Shown: in pieces, positions 21,691 to 31,240 of the stretch
How positions within the stretch are numbered: the stretch's first letter is position 1
Layout of the letters: the number at the start of each line of letters is the position of its first letter
Assembly (NCBI GenBank): GCA_032191485.1
Contig: JAVDOI010000040.1
Location: 1 to 64,000 of the forward strand
Length of the DNA: 64,000 nt
Reading direction: 5' to 3'
Source of the DNA: Leptoclinus maculatus
Taxonomy: Eukaryota > Chordata > Actinopteri > Perciformes > Stichaeidae
The notes under the pieces: model-generated
What the model saw: only the letters and a program-made list of their open reading frames with translations
The model's database searches: none
What the model was told of the DNA's origin: nothing
Translations under genes and position numbers: made by a program

Positions 21691-22280
21691 ACAAAGCAGG
21701 ATTTGGGGTTAGCGAGGTAACTTCAGGGTTAACTCCGCGTTTTCAGTTCCACGACGGAGGTTCACTGATTACCGGGGTAGATCGCCATGGTTACACACAC
21801 TGAAAACCTAACTTGCTCCGGAGTAGGAAAGTTGGAGATAAGAGATCAACTGGTAAAAAAACACCACCTACTGACCAACCAAAGCTCGCTACGTAGCTAT
21901 CGGAATTAATGTTACACAAATACAAAGAAGTTTAAGTCATAATCCAGACTAAAAGCAACACAGTTTAAACAGATGCATGCAAAAAATGACGGCTGTCAAT
22001 AAATCGCTGACTGTGTGAATGTGTAAATTAACAGATTTGTAATATCACTGTCTCATCTAGAGCCCGATAGATCTGAATTTGAATTTGAATTGGAGACTGC
22101 GAGCCAGCCTATATCGCCTAATAGTGCCTTGCGAACATTAAAATAATTTCTAAGAGGGAAAGTTTCTCTGTGATCACCTTAAATTTCAGTTGAACACCAG
22201 CAGGATTTACAACATCACTTGTCTGGAAACCAATCAAGTGTGTCATGGTAAGTGTGTACAGAGACTGAGGTTGGACTTTA
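21691..22280. repeat. Possible PIF/Harbinger-type terminal fragment
   Basis: ggggcctgtaccacaaagc followed by aggatttggggttagcgagg resembles the end of fish Harbinger-type elements. I do not see the opposite end. Confidence 0.35.
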
Positions 22281-24675
22281 CAATGAAGTAGGAGACATCA
22301 AAATGAAAAAATATATCTCAACACAACTAACTAATCCTAAAATAAAATAACTCAGAACTTTGTTTTATTGTTCACTATACTTGGTACCAGAATACACAGG
22401 TGGCATCCCATTGGAAATCAATCACTTCTCACCTTGCTTCTTTCGATTTTAATACATTTTTTCCTACATGTTCTCTCTGTATGAGAGAGCCCTTAAATCA
22501 TGATTTGCAAGATATGCGAAAAAAATAAATTCCGACTGAACTTTGCATTTTTTAATACATTATAGGGTAGACACTTCTTTACATCTCCTGAAGTTTTGAT
22601 GTTGGTTAGCGGTCGAACAACAGCAGATGTCTGAGTATGAGTATTTGGTGGGTATAGGTCAGTCTAACACACAATTCCTTGATGTTGCCTATGATTTTCT
22701 GTTTCAACTCAAATATTACTTCAATATTAAAATATTTGTTTATCATTACATCACTGAAAAACTAAATAAATTACAATGAAATTACATAATAAGGAAGCCC
22801 AGGTCAGCAAAAGTGTGTAGTGCAAAGTCGCTGGTGTGAAGATCTTTTTTCTGAAGCCGCTGGTCATGGTCCCCCATACGTTACCATGAAGGAAAAAAGT
22901 GTTCCAATAAAATGGAGTGAGGCCAAAAAGGGATTGATTTCTGATGGAATACCCCACAGGTCTATTCCAAGGAAATTATTAAAAGTATTCACACCAGTCT
23001 AAAAAAATTCTAATTTCTAATTTTCTAATTGTAGTTAACCCCCTAAATTTGCTATAACCTACAAATTCCAAGATGAAATACAGGAGACAGCACAGTGTCT
23101 TCCACTATGGCCAAACATTCACAGCATATCCATATACTGTGCATACTTACCCCATTTACTAAATGTTGGTATGTCATCATGTCACATGTCATCCTATAAA
23201 AACATCTGTCATGCTGGTTTCGAATTAATTAACCCTATGCCAGCGCTAGAGGTCGCACAACATCCACAGGCGGGAGTTGTGTCTTTATGTGGGTCAATAC
23301 AACCAAGCATTCATCCAGGCCAGCTGCATACAACACAGTAACTCTAACCCCTTTGCGACTATGTCATGTTTTTTTTTAAATAAGATGCCTGGGCGATTTA
23401 GACAGTAAGATCATCACTGGGCGATTTAGACAGTAAGATCATCACTGAGTTTTTATTTTAATTTTTTTCTTCTGAAATTTTAATAAAATTATTGAACCTG
23501 ACACTGTTTGCCTGGGTTGTTGTATTAACTCTCTTTTAATTGTTTCAGTTGAAGTTTTCTACATAAGTATGACTTCATCGTTCTTCGTGTCATTTTAAGC
23601 ACTGATTTCCCAATTATAATCTTTGCTGGTATTTTGTATATCTTCAGGTGAAAGAATTCTGTCATCATGCAATATCATGAATATTTTGTCTCTCTGTTTC
23701 TGTGCGTCCTCCGTGCGCTTTCCGTGGTCAGTGAACTTGCCTGATCCGCTGCAGACGAGCGGTGCGCTACACACATCCACCCTCTCCAAACGAAAATAGA
23801 GAAGAAGAAAATGCTTCATGAACGGATTTCACAGCTAGAATGCCTTCACGGTGGATAGATACAGAGATAGATGCATTAAAGACGCGAGTAAAAACACAGA
23901 AATGTTGCCAGAACACCAAACCGAGATGCGAAGAAGGACGCTGCCGTGAGAACGGATCTCCTGTGAGGCTTCAAACCATCTCGGCGCTCCACGGGGGACA
24001 GCCGTGGACAAGAAGAAGAGGGGAAAAATGTTAAAAGTTGGCCCGTGTCGTCCACAAGTGCGACCCCGCAAAGTGTCGTCCATCAACAGCTGCAGCATAT
24101 GAGCATGAATTGAACGAATAATGCATGTTGTTTGGGATATATCTGTGATTCTGCAAACATATATCATCTGCACGTCATCAGGTAAGGTGCCAAGAAGGAA
24201 CTATGCTCCTTCAAAACAACAAAAACACAATAGGAGAATATCGCATAATTCAAATAGGATATGAAATAAAATGAAAGGAAATGTTGCGGTAATGCCATCT
24301 CTTACAGGAAGTCGTCATTAAATACTAACAGAGATATTATGTAATTAAAGTGATATTTCTATTCAGTTACTTACTACAGAATATTTGGCTTAATTTTGTC
24401 CTCATATCCTGAGAAATCACCATAACTACAGACACACCTGCCAAGGTAACACTTTACTTGTTGAAATGTGTGGCTTACAGTATTTACAGTATGTGTTAAC
24501 AGGCTGTTTGCACAGAGAGACATAAAGTACGTCCCATCAGTCACTGATGAGAAAGAAATGAGATGACTGAATTCATGCCTCAATACTCACACATCATAAC
24601 CCAGCACTTTTATCTATAGCGTCTCATGCAAGCGGGTGCACTCAGAGGCAGACAGTATAGTAGACTACAGTACAC
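22281..24675. other. No recognised gene
   Basis: AT-rich sequence with short frames only. 23390-23450 holds a 31-bp direct duplication of gggcgatttagacagtaag.... 23740-24080 is richer in CpG and ends with a possible splice donor (catcaggtaag, ~24177), which could mark a promoter or first exon. Nothing coding can be supported. Confidence 0.4.
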
Positions 24676-24683
24676 AGGGCTAC

Positions 24684-25744
24684 TAGGGGTGCAACGGATC
24701 ACAAACCTCACGGTTCGGTTCGGATCACGGTTCGGATAATTTTTCGGATCAACAAAGAAAAGGAGAGGAGACAAATATAACTTTGCTTTCCATTTATTAA
24801 TTCAAGAACACTTAAATAAAAGAACTTTGGGCTATAGTCTTACATAAAAACTAAAATATTGAAGATGTCCAATTTGAAATGAAATAAATAAATACAATTA
24901 AAACATTCAAGAATATTCAATTCTGTTTAAGTTTAAGTGCAACATGAGGTATGTTGATGCCCTCGTCCTTTGATCAATATTGAAAGAATATGTGAGCTAG
25001 CTTCCACTGTTTCAACTGAACTGAACTGCTCGGCAACAACTTGGGTCTGTGTTTACTTCCTGTCAGGTTATGTCATTCAAATACACAATAATGTTTACCA
25101 TTACTGTGACATTATTTTCAAAAAGATGAGAATATCTCCATTGTCTGGGGAGAGGGTAGACCTTTCTGTGGTGATATTACTATTGGGCCTGTCTAGCTTC
25201 CACTCTGATGCTTCTGTCAGCACCTGCACCAGGTGTGTGTCTGTGTGACTCTCACAGAGGGGGCGTGTCTGCAGCACCGGACTATGAATCACTCCGCCGT
25301 GGTGAAAGCGGTCACGGTCTTTACCTTGTCGTATGTCTTTCTTTTTAAATAACGCCTACATACCGTAACGGTTTTGTCCACCACCCTTATCCGTCATTAT
25401 ACTTTACAGGGAAGACAAAATGCTCCCAAACTTGTGACTTAAATGACCCGGGGGCTTCTGAAGTTCCTCCGCTCGCCATGACATTCGCCGTTAAATGCTT
25501 TTAACCTGCTCCGTTCACGTGAACACATGCTTTATATCTGTTCACTGACACTCTGCATTGATATTCGGGGACTTGTTACTTGAAAAGGAACAGCAGCAGT
25601 AAAACTGTATTACACACTATGATGATTACACTGTAAAAAAAAAAGAAAAAAAATACTCAATTGATCCGCGGTTCACGAGTGATCCGAACCGTGAGGGGTG
25701 ATCCGAACGGATCACAGATCGACCCCTGATCCGTTACACCACTA
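24684..25744. mobile_element. hAT element with exact 8-bp TSD
   Basis: Ends TAGGGGTGCAACGGATCA and TGATCCGTTACACCACTA are inverted repeats. The exact duplication AGGGCTAC flanks at 24676-24683 and 25745-25752. Subterminal ggttcggatcacggttcgg motifs recur inverted at the other end. Length is 1061 bp. There is no transposase, so it is non-autonomous. Confidence 0.95.
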
Positions 25745-26158
25745 AGGGCTACTATACTGTCAGTATGTTAAACAGCTCATACAGTATGGCCGTGTCACTG
25801 AGGCAACCATCCATTGAGTCTCATACTCGGGCTTCCGAGTCAGCACAGCAGAGGCAGCCAGCCCCAGTTTCTTAACTCGGTCTGAGAGTGATATTGTCAC
25901 ACTGCCACGTAGACATCAAAATACACTCAATATGACAACTTTGTGGCAGATGCTATTAGCACCAGGTTTCAGAAGCCTGGAATTCTTAGAGCTATACAGG
26001 GGAGGCTTTAAGTGTAGTAGACATTTACTGTCACTCAATGACACAGCAGCTGTGACTGAATCCATTTGGAAATCATGTTGTCTGGCATCTGAAATGTTTG
26101 CAGTCAAGTGTGAATTGTGCATTGAGCCTCGGCACGTGCGTAAAAGTTATTTTCAGCA

Positions 26159-26231
26159 GTTTCCGTAGTGTAGTGGTTATCACGTTCGCCTAACATGCGA
26201 AAGGTCCCCCGTTCGAAACTGGGAGGAAACA
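26159..26231 (+). tRNA. tRNA-Val(AAC)-like, isolated copy
   Basis: A 73-nt cloverleaf: acceptor GTTTCCG, A box TAGTGTAGTGG, anticodon loop CTAACAT with anticodon AAC, T-loop TTCGAAA. The acceptor pair 7:66 is G:A and the T-stem pair 52:62 is C:T, both mismatched. Loop position 38 is T. Probably a degenerate gene. Confidence 0.75.
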
Positions 26232-26408
26232 CTATTGTTTGTTCCTGCTTACGCCACACAATAAAATTCTACTGAGTGGAATTGTCAGAAACTTGATAAT
26301 AAGTACAACTGCCCCAGGGTTAGCTTTTCCTCCACACAATCAAAGTCTTCTGAGTTGCGTTCCCAGCAAACTGGATGAAAAGAAGCACTGTGTGAATAAT
26401 GTTTTCTC

Positions 26409-26711
26409 TCAGAGATACTTGAACTCTGTAATTTGGGGCAGCCACTCACTCCCACCCAGGGGTGAGCAATCCTTCACTTTCTGGTTGAGAACCACGGCTT
26501 CATAATTGTAGGTGCTAACTGTAATCCTTACCGCCCCACACTCGACTGCAAACTGCCCCAGTGCGTGCTGAAGGTCATGGCCTGATGAAGCCAATAGATG
26601 AACATCATCTGCAAAGAGCAGAGAAGCAATTCTGAGGACCCCCAGCTGCACCTCGAGTTGTGTTGGTCGGGATCCGGAATTCCGCAAAGGGCTCGTTCCA
26701 CCATTTGACAA
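26409..26711 (-). pseudogene. LINE reverse-transcriptase fragment (FADD motif)
   Basis: A minus-strand 100-codon frame with IASLLFADDVHLLASS, the catalytic F/YADD box of non-LTR reverse transcriptases, and the usual downstream STYNYEAVVLNQK and ITEFKYL motifs. Only the palm segment remains. Confidence 0.85.
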
Positions 26712-26826
26712 TACCCCCAGTCAGGGACAGCAGTTCTCCTCCGTTGTAGGTGCTGACTCTCATCCCAACTGCTTCACACTTGACTGAAAACTGCTCCTGA
26801 CTAGTCTTATTGTTTGCCAGAACTTC

Positions 26827-27283
26827 GTTGGAACCCGTTACACGTGGAACCCGTAACGCGTGGAACCCGTTACGCGTGGAACCCGTTACACGTGGAACCC
26901 GTTACGCGTGGACCCTGTTACGCGTGGAACCAGTTACGCGTGGAACCCGTAACGCGTGGAACCCGTTACGCGTGGAACCCGTTACGCGTGGAACCCGTTA
27001 CGCGTGGACCCTGTTACGCGTGGAACCCGTTACGCGTGGAACCCGTTACGCGTGGACCCTGTTACGCGTGGAACCCGTTACGCGTGGAACCCGTTACGCG
27101 TGGACCCTGTTACGCGTGGAACCCGTTACGCATGGAACCCGTTACGCGTGGACCCTGTTACGCGTGGAACCCGTTACGCGTGGAACCCGTTACGCGTGGA
27201 ACCCGTAACGCGTGGAACCCGTTACGCGTGGAACCCGTTACGCGTGGAACCCGTTACGCGTGGAACCCGTTACGCGTGGAACC
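26827..27283 (+). repeat. 16-bp CpG-rich minisatellite, ~28 copies
   Basis: The unit is gaacccgttacgcgtg. The variant gaccctgttacgcgtg recurs about every third unit, giving a 48-bp super-period in the middle of the tract. 16 is not a multiple of 3, so all three forward frames stay open; these are not genes. Confidence 0.97.
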
Positions 27284-27535
27284 TGTTTTTCATATTAAAC
27301 TTTCATATTACCCTATCAACTCAAAAACTCAAAAACGGCCATTTGTGTTACATTTGATGGGGCTCTCATGTAGGGCAATAATCCCATGCCAATTGGCCGA
27401 TATGGACCCAGGTGTCCTTCATTTCTACAGCATGCAAATAAGTCATCAAATAGCTCAAACAGTCTGGAAATTGCACCCAACATCTTATCTGAGGTCTTGA
27501 GCTTACTCACCAAGTATCCCATCTCTCAGCCCTCT

Positions 27536-28330
27536 GGAAAGCTATCTTTTGTTAGCAGCATGCTAATGACTTGACACCAATTGAACCTTGAAGAGTGTCC
27601 TCTTGTGTCCATCATTTATTAAATTTAGAACAATAAGCCATTTACAAGTGTTTTTATTGCACCCAACAGAAACAGCCACATGTGTACGTCATTAACAGTC
27701 TTTTAATTAATTAAAAATACTTTAAAGCCAAATAAAGGAATACATTCTATTTGTCAATGAAGAGAGGGTCGTGGAGATGAAATGGCTGAAATTTAGAGTT
27801 CGTAGGTCCAAGTTAAGGTGCCCAAAACCAGGCGTTAAGGTCAAAGGTCAAAGGTCGTAATTGGTGCATTATGTAAAAATGGCCATAAAATCTGAGAAAA
27901 AGGTTAGAACTGCCTGAATTTTCCATCACACCTTCCCCCTGATATATAGAGTTCGTAGGTCCAAGTTAAAGTGCCGGGAAACAGCAACAAAGGTGTAAAT
28001 TGGGCCTAAAGTCTCTTAAAGGGCCGGTACATTTGACCTATGTACAAACAGTCATAAAATCTGACAAAAAGGTTGAAACTGCCTACATTTTGCATCACAC
28101 CTTCCTTCTGATACCTTGATTCAGCCTGCAAAGTAAGAAGTCTGTAGACCCTTGGGAAAGCTATCTCCTGTTAGCAGCATGCTAATGACTTCAATCCAAT
28201 TCATGCTAGTAGAGCATCTTCTTGTGTCCAACATATGTGAATTTTATAAAAGAAAGTCGTTTATTAGTGTTTTTATAGGACCCAACAGAAACGCACACAT
28301 GTGGACGTCATTTACAGTCTTTTAAACATT
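27536..28330 (+). repeat. Two ~180-bp direct repeats 619 bp apart with spacer repeats
   Basis: ggaaagctatct.ctgttagc and the following ~180 bp occur at 27536 and 28155. The spacer holds two copies of a gagttcgtaggtccaagtta block (~27798 and ~27949) and ggtcaaaggtcaaaggtcg. The second copy is the partner of the inverted copy at the window start. Confidence 0.85.
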
Positions 28331-28586
28331 TGTCACATAGAAATCAGAGGACATAAAGTAAAACTATAAAGGTAAGCAGATTTTAAATAGATCAACATAA
28401 CTGATACTATGCTGATGCAAGTATCAACATAGTATCATTTCATTTGTTTTAATGTGAACAGAGATACAAGCCCTGATCAGCGTTTGAACAGTTTTGAATA
28501 ACATTTGTTTTGTTATCTCTTTCATTAATTTGACGTTGGTGATATCAAACAGACGGCAAGTGTTATTGGATTACTACTAAAACACT
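28331..28586. other. Unrecognised AT-rich leader before the protease
   Basis: No frame or repeat recognised. An inverted motif around tatgctgatgcaagtatcaacata (~28408-28431) may form a hairpin. Confidence 0.4.
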
Positions 28587-29092
28587 ATGAATACCATAGA
28601 ATTGACTAGTGTTGTTAGAAAGCGAATGGCACAGATTTCATGGGAGTACTAGCAAGCGATCAGCTTCCAGAATCCCCTGTGTGTAAACATCCTTCAATGG
28701 TGATTGTGAACACTCATCCTTCTAACAGGCCTGGGGAGCATTGGCTGGCTATCTATATTACAAAACATAGGAATGGCTATTTCTTTGACAGTTTTGGGAA
28801 CCCTCCAGATAGTGCCATGTTTCCAGAGGCTATAGTTAATTTCCTCAAGAATAACTGTACTGATGTATCTTATTCTAGAAAACAGGTTCAGAGTAATTTT
28901 GCTACAACATGCGGACAGCACTGTGTGTTTTTTCTATGTCACATACAGAAAGGAATGTCTTATTCATGTGTGTTAGACCTGTATGGTAATACTCCTGTTA
29001 ATAATGATGCAATGGTTACCCGATTTGTTAACAGAGTACAACCTGCTGTGTGCTATGGGGATCATTTTACCTGTGTACAATGCGCCCTTTGA
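28587..29092 (+). CDS. Adenain-type cysteine protease of a Polinton-like element
   Basis: In Polintons and adenoviruses this protease matures capsid proteins. The main frame, 28640-29092 (150 codons), holds the triad in adenain order: His34 in GEHW, Asp50 in FFDSFG and Cys91 in CGQHC, with Gln84 a likely oxyanion residue. An ATG at 28587 opens about 17 codons of plausible N-terminus in another reading frame, so a one-base indel near 28.63 kb may have broken the start. Otherwise translation could begin at 28640. It is the only element gene on the plus strand and converges on the minus-strand block. aataaaa-rich sequence follows the stop. Confidence 0.88.
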
Positions 29093-29417
29093 TGTAACAA
29101 GGAGAACTGTTGAAAAAATAAAAAAAATAAAAAAATATATAGAAGACATCTTTATGTGTAAAGAAAATCATTTAATCGCATGTTTGCATGGGGTATACAT
29201 CATCATCAAAGAAAAGCATTTTGTATTCACTTGTTTCAGGGAATACGCAACAGTAACAGGCTTTGTACATTCAATGCTGTTCAGTATAGATGGGAAAAAA
29301 ATACAAATACAATCAATAGGTCTGACATTCAATATGGCACACAGGTGTAGAAAGGCATAAATCCATAAAAAAAATAAAAAAAAATTAATAAATAATAATC
29401 AAAAACCCTCCCATGAA
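29093..29417. other. Convergent 3' region between protease and minus-strand block
   Basis: A/T-rich with several AATAAA-like words on + (29117-29135, 29369-29395), suitable as polyadenylation signals where opposing genes meet. The short frame over 28983-29360 overlaps the protease and looks like a shadow. Confidence 0.5.
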
Positions 29418-30234
29418 TCATCCCCCCTCCCTCCTCCTCCTCCTTTTTGATTTTGGGGTGCTATACACGTGTGAGGCATCTAGAGGCCGGCCCCCTCTAC
29501 CCATAGGTGTAAAATGATCCTCACCAGAAGGTGTACTACCGTCATCATCATCATCATCATTATTAGCAATTTTATATTCGGATATGGCCCTACGTACCGT
29601 TGTGTTGGGGACGGCTGATAACGGTACATTTATTTACGCTAATGTTTTTAAAAAAATCATCCACCCTGTAGGTCTAGAACTGTCTAAAACATTATGTGAA
29701 GCAGTGACACTTTTCACCAAATCATACAGATGCGAACCTCTGACCCTGTGATTACCTGCGATAATTTCACCCTGTTCAGACCATGATATAGTTTTTTTAG
29801 CATGCGTTAAGGCATCCAAAATATATTGAGCATTTTTCTTGCTCTTTTTAGGCATGTGTTTTATAACCTACAAGCAGACCCTTTTGAGTCACATCATTAT
29901 CACCCTGAGAAACGAGGGGGGTTGAGAGCCCCCTACTTTCATCGGAGGGCAGTGATAAGGTCAACACATTCTTTTCACGTTCACCCTGTCTCACCATAGT
30001 CAGATATCTCTGTAAAATACCTGCATATTTTTTAGCCTTCTCATACATGTCTGTATCAGGCAGTTTCAATACATAGGTCATGGCTCTATCAAGTTAATTT
30101 TGCACCACTTGTCTTATAGAACCAGTGTTTTGGTCCTGCTGCGGCTGCTGCTGCTGCTGTGGATGCTGTGTTTGTAGCTTTAATGCATCCATCTGATTCT
30201 GAGGTACCAGAAACATTTTTTGGGTGTGCTCCAT
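29418..30234 (-). pseudogene. Broken ~270-codon Polinton-associated protein
   Basis: The frame opens at ATG 30234 with a Gln-rich N-terminus (a cag/ctg run at 30137-30160) and meets an in-frame TAA at 30094-30096. It resumes at 30081 (MTYVLKLPDTDMY, a Lys/Leu-rich helical region). It shifts frame near 29850 into a segment with KKSKKNAQYILDAL, ISWSEQGEI and GSHLYDLVKS. It shifts again near 29640 into an acidic Asp run and a basic SKRRRRRE tail, ending at TGA 29418. The GSHxYDLVKS-type domain recalls a small conserved domain of Polinton-like proteins; its function is unknown to me. One stop and two frameshifts make it a pseudogene. It starts 3 bp past the end of the next gene. Confidence 0.75.
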
Positions 30235-30236
30235 TG

Positions 30237-30569
30237 TTACTTCCCTCTGTTGATGAGGCTAATTATAAACGGAATAGCGGCCCCTAATAGTGGCAGTAAA
30301 AATCCTCCTGTCTGGTTGAGGGTTTTTTTCTTCTTTGTAAGTTTTACTTTTTTATCAGCAACCTGTCTGATAAGAGCTTTCCTCTTCCTTAAAAGCTTGT
30401 ACTGGTTGTCAGTCAAAGGAATATTACCTCTCAACACGTTGAGAGCTATCTCACACAGAGAGTTAATAAAGTCTACGTTTGCATTACTCACAATGACCTT
30501 TCGCACTCTCGGCGACGACTTATATATCAACTCCAGCAGAGACAAATTCCTCTGCATTCGGGACGACAT
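30237..30569 (-). CDS. 110-aa basic protein with hydrophobic C-terminus (minor virion-like)
   Basis: The frame is intact. Residues 1-85 are helical and increasingly basic (KKVKLTKKKK). The C-terminus is GGFLLPLLGAAIPFIISLI followed by NRGK. The basic stretch plus Gly-Gly-hydrophobic tail resembles the pX/pVI-like small virion proteins of adenoviruses and Polintons; that is inference from shape. It starts 2 bp after the ATPase stop, in tight virus-like stacking. Confidence 0.75.
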   Translation of the reverse strand: MSSRMQRNLSLLELIYKSSPRVRKVIVSNANVDFINSLCEIALNVLRGNIPLTDNQYKLLRKRKALIRQVADKKVKLTKKKKTLNQTGGFLLPLLGAAIPFIISLINRGK

Positions 30570-30571
30570 TG

Positions 30572-31240
30572 TTACCTCTTTTGTTTTTTAGGGATATATG
30601 CAACCGGGTGCTCTGATAGCAAGGCTGTTCTGAGTCTCAAATAATCAGGGGTCTTTGCTTTATAATCTATGAGGAGATATCCGTAAGAGGGGGAGGTGGC
30701 ATCATTAAACGCCTCTAGAAAATATTTGGTATTACCTGGAAACATCTGTCTAGCCAATAGTGTAATCTGGTATTTATCCCGGGGGTTTTTAAACAAAATT
30801 AGATAGTTTGTGTTTAAACTAATAGTACGACTAGCCTTACCTTGAATAAATAAATGTTGTACTAAATATATACAACTGAGATTTCTATGATGTACATATT
30901 TGGTAAAAACATTTTGAACTTCTATGTTATTACTGGCATCGTTCATTAAGTCGTCTATGATGAGCAAATTGTTTCTGTCTGGAGGGAGCAGTACGTCGTC
31001 ACACAGAGACTCGGGTAAACCGTCTACAAATTTGATATCTCTTATTTTAAGGAGTTGGTTATATAAAGGTTGCCAACAGGAGTAAATGTAAACTACATTA
31101 TCAAAACTGTGTGAAATAACCCTCGAGGCATTTTCAATAATGTCCTTGACAAAGAATGTTTTACCACAGTTTGAGGGACCGCTCACCACTAAACTAAATG
31201 GATGTTGTAGCCTCACATCAAATCCCTGATCAGTATCCAT
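30572..31240 (-). CDS. FtsK/HerA-type genome-packaging ATPase (A32-like), intact
   Basis: A 222-codon open frame without defects. Walker A is GPSNCGKT at residues 21-28. Walker B is NLLIIDD with D96-D97. A sensor-like IYLVQHLF segment follows. Length and motif order fit the packaging ATPases of Polintons, adintoviruses and poxvirus A32, which pump DNA into capsids. It overlaps the broken polymerase 3' end by a few bases (31230-31240). Its intactness contrasts with the heavily broken polymerase next to it. Confidence 0.9.
   Translation of the reverse strand: MDTDQGFDVRLQHPFSLVVSGPSNCGKTFFVKDIIENASRVISHSFDNVVYIYSCWQPLYNQLLKIRDIKFVDGLPESLCDDVLLPPDRNNLLIIDDLMNDASNNIEVQNVFTKYVHHRNLSCIYLVQHLFIQGKASRTISLNTNYLILFKNPRDKYQITLLARQMFPGNTKYFLEAFNDATSPSYGYLLIDYKAKTPDYLRLRTALLSEHPVAYIPKKQKR

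Larger units (their letters stand above)
25968..26820 (+). repeat. Isolated partial unit of the 44.7-64 kb tRNA array
   Basis: It is colinear with the array unit from gaattcttagagctatac through tRNA-Val and the RT fragment to tattgtttgccagaacttcgttg, where it breaks into the 16-bp minisatellite. The tRNA-Asp half is missing. It is somewhat more diverged than the array copies are from each other. It lies ~18.7 kb from the array, with the Polinton relic between. Confidence 0.95.

Noticed and set aside
23595..24173. Minus-strand frames of 74 and 112 codons in a CpG-richer stretch
   Set aside because: No domain, no convincing splice structure; could be a non-coding first exon but not a supported CDS.
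26810..27500. Three overlapping long plus-strand frames with WNPLRVEPVTRG repeats
   Set aside because: They come from a 16-bp repeat without stop codons. All three frames are open, so none is evidence of a gene.
28983..29360. 125-codon frame overlapping the protease end
   Set aside because: It starts within the protease coding region in another frame and runs through A-rich 3' sequence. No motif.
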